Source: Nageia nagi
Lineage: Eukaryota > Pinophyta
Assembly: GCA_050084985.1 (NCBI GenBank)
Contig: JBITNC010000001.1
Span: 210,118,001-210,182,000, forward strand
Direction of reading: 5' to 3'
DNA length: 64,000 nt
The notes beneath the pieces were generated by a model, which saw only the letters and a list, made by a program, of their open reading frames with translations, was not told where the DNA came from and did no database searches. Made by a program: the position numbers and the translations under genes. This document shows positions 61,701-64,000 of this stretch, piece after piece; the stretch's first letter is position 1, and every line of letters begins with the position of its first letter.

Positions 61701-62429
61701 TCAATAGAATTGATAGGTTGGAACTTGAACAAAAATGAGGAAAATTAGATATTTTTCTTAAAATAGCATGAATTTTTGAGCATTTTAGTTCATGCACCTC
61801 TTGGAAAATGATTTGGCTTCTTGATTATAAATAATGTTAGACTTGAATAAACAAAGGGAAAGTTCAATTTATGATTGTTTATGCATGATTTTTGTAACTC
61901 TAAAGGTCATAGGAACATTCAAATAACTATTAAAGGAATTTAAAACAAAATAATTCATGAATGTTAATGTAATGCAACAAATACAACTAAAATCTATAGA
62001 TAAGAAACATTGTAACATTTGAAATTTCCAAGATACATATAAATCATTACAAGAAAAGCATTGAATTGACCTACAAAAAGATTGCTCACACTTACATGAA
62101 TAAAAAAAAAAGAAAATATTAGAAAATAATCAACTATAAATGTAAATGTAAATGTAAATGCAAAAATAAATAATGCCTATAAAATCTAACCTAAAATCAA
62201 TTGTAAAAGTATAATAAGCAAAAAGATATTACATGTGAAAAATCACATAAAATGTATCTTTGTTACAAATGCAATTTTTGTCCACATCTTATTTGATCTA
62301 AAATATAATTCAAACATTAGCATTCATGAATTATTAAAATTAATAAAACTTAAAATAAATGAAAATATTAAAAAAAATTAAATGCAATCATACAACTTAA
62401 TAAATACGATCAATCCTACCTTTTTCAAA
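58791..62429. other. Non-coding AT-rich stretch
   Basis: No reading frame of note, no retroelement domain, no clear inverted or tandem repeat except a short hexamer run (AAATGT, five units) at about 62138-62162. A GGGGGG run at 58795-58800 could be the purine tract of element D, but no LTR follows that I can confirm. Confidence 0.45.
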
Positions 62430-63990
62430 CTTTTAGCATAATCATTAAATATTTGAAATCATATTCCTCCAATTGATAATAATCCTTTTGAGAGAAATAT
62501 TTTAGCTTAGCAATTGCAATGATGGATTCTAATTATACAAATTCATGATCTATCAAATCATAAGTGAATCGATGTGACCTTTTTATCTTATTATACTAAT
62601 TCAATTGAATCTCAACATATTCTAGATGGTCCAATATATCTATTGAATTACAATATTCAACCACTTTGTTGCCCTCATTTGTCCTCACCCTTTGCACTCT
62701 TCCAAGGTACCATGTCCCACTTCAAAAACCTTTCTTAGTACTACATGAAATACCCTTTCTTTGAGGTTAATCATTTGAATGTGATACTTTTGGCTCAAGT
62801 AAAACCCCATAATTAGACTCCATCCCTAAGTAAGAAGCATTCTCTGATATTGGAAAAATTTCATTTTGATAAAAATAATTTCCATGTCTTACTTTAATCA
62901 ACCTATTTTTTGATAATTTGAGGTTTTCATTTAAATTAATAACAAGTGTTGAGTTATATATCTCTTTTTCATCCACTTCTACCATTGCACTAATTTTTTC
63001 TTTATAAATTTCTTTTGCATGATCTAAAATATCATCAATTTCATGTTGAAATTCACTCTCCATAACATATGGATCAATATATGTACTAGGTTCATTTTGT
63101 ATGTGGTTTATATTTTTAGAAAATCCATCAAAAAATAGTGTTTGAATGTGAACTCTCCATTAAAAAAACATCAAAACATTCACCAACTACTTCCACTGAA
63201 GGAAACTTACTACCATAATCCCATGGCTTAAACCATCATGAGCCATCTTCATTTTTTTAAGATTTAGATTAACATGTTCAATATTATACTATGCATATTT
63301 TAATCCTTTCTTAATAACTTCTATGATATCAATATTAGAAGATATAAAATTATAGTCTACTAAAACTCCACACTTCTCTCTCATTTCTTGATTTAATTTA
63401 TACCATAAATTTTCTTCTTTTTTATGAGCTTTTCCAAAATGTAATCCTTTAGGATTAATTTTTTCTTCTAATACCCTATTTAAGCTTTCAATTACATGTA
63501 ATAAATCTACAAAATCATATGCCATTTCTTATCCAACCATACCACCTAATTTATTAAAAAAATTCTCATAAACATTTGATCTTGTTGAATGTAATATGCA
63601 TTGTAAAGAAGGATACCTATCTTGAAAGAGATTTATCAAAAGCACAACAAAATGACATGAAATATTTACATATTGATATGTTTCATTGTTGATAAAATTT
63701 AGGTGGGCATTTTTAGGAGCATTATTTCATACCCAAGAAAGCCATAATGTCAAAAAATGATATACTCTAGATGCATATCTTACTCTTTCCCAAAGACTTA
63801 AATTATTAGATAAGAATATATCAATGTAGTCAACAAACATTAATAAGTACATTTAAATACATAAGGTTATTTATTTCTTACACCTATAAGTACTTCTCAT
63901 ATATCTTAAACATCTTTACACATTCTTGGATTCAATGTGCTATACTAATCCCAATTTTGTCGATCATTTCTTTTTATGTCTTCATTTGTT
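62430..63990 (-). pseudogene. Possible transposase-like gene remnant (unassigned family), cut by the right edge
   Basis: A minus-strand coding remnant that can be followed for about 500 codons. From the right: NNLSLWERVRYASRVYHFLT, LWLSWVWNNAPKNAHLNFI, ISCHFVVLLINLFQDRYPSL, then STRSNVYENFFNKLGGMVG, a TAA, and MAYDFVDLLHVIESLNRVLE (open piece 63289-63525). Next comes a linker with stops, an acidic segment (62767-63063), and a C-terminal WYLGRVQRVRTNEGNKVVEY region. The E..FF...GGM motif resembles the catalytic-Glu segment of P-element/hAT-like RNase H-fold transposases. That, and its repeat-rich surroundings, are the only grounds for the call. It could instead be a host gene of unknown family. 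It has fewer breaks than the retroelements nearby. Confidence 0.45.
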
Positions 63991-64000
63991 AGTTGATGCT

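Noticed and set aside
1-64000. CRISPR arrays, bacterial operons, tRNA or rRNA genes
   Set aside because: No direct-repeat/spacer structure, no cloverleaf or rRNA sequence seen; content is plant transposon DNA.

Overview
This 64 kb window looks like intergenic heterochromatin from a large, AT-rich, CpG-poor land-plant genome. I found no intact host gene, tRNA or rRNA. Coding remnants belong to Ty3/gypsy LTR retrotransposons, a CACTA DNA transposon, a LINE, a plant mobile domain (PMD) protein and PLS-type pentatricopeptide repeat (PPR) proteins, so the source is a land plant. A gymnosperm or another large-genome lineage is plausible, but the sequence does not settle it. Nearly every coding remnant is broken by TAG/TAA/TGA where CAG, TGG or similar codons are expected, which fits long decay by methyl-cytosine deamination.

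Layout. 1-3.85 kb: minus-strand gag of a gypsy element (E) behind two head-to-tail LTR+primer-binding-site units. 3.85-5.64 kb: non-coding, with a cluster of small hairpin repeats. 5.65-11.61 kb: a CACTA-type transposon with a 12-bp subterminal repeat array and a captured PPR gene fragment. 11.6-17.2 kb: nothing recognisable. 17.2-18.2 kb: tandemly duplicated LINE reverse-transcriptase fragment (minus). 18.2-18.8 kb: a MITE-like element with long inverted repeats. 19.07-20.1 kb: two tandem copies of a dispersed repeat R, the second split by element A. 20.1-33.2 kb: element A, a 13 kb Tat-like gypsy element with gag, protease, an extra RNase H upstream of RT, RT, RNase H, integrase and a further coiled-coil reading frame. 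33.2-34 kb: the rest of R. 35.26-40.49 kb: element B, a deletion derivative with gag, partial RNase H and integrase between two LTRs. 41.57-42.7 kb: third copy of R. 43.46-56.68 kb: a foldback structure with about 2.4 kb arms carrying PPR repeats in opposite orientations, its right arm split by element C (48.73-56.40 kb). C has gag and an antisense PMD gene but no recognisable pol. 56.68-58.79 kb: 3' half of another gypsy pol (D), starting exactly at the foldback border. 58.8-62.4 kb: nothing recognisable. 62.4-64 kb: minus-strand pseudogene that may be transposase-like.

Relationships. B, C and E share the same primer-binding-site sequence. B and C also share LTR core, polypurine tract and a 40-bp 3'-UTR tandem repeat, so they are members of one family; C appears to depend on relatives for pol. 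Nesting gives relative ages: R is older than A, and the foldback is older than C. The most interesting items are the RNase H-before-RT order in A, the gag plus antisense-PMD design of C, the inverted PPR duplication, and the PPR capture by the CACTA element.
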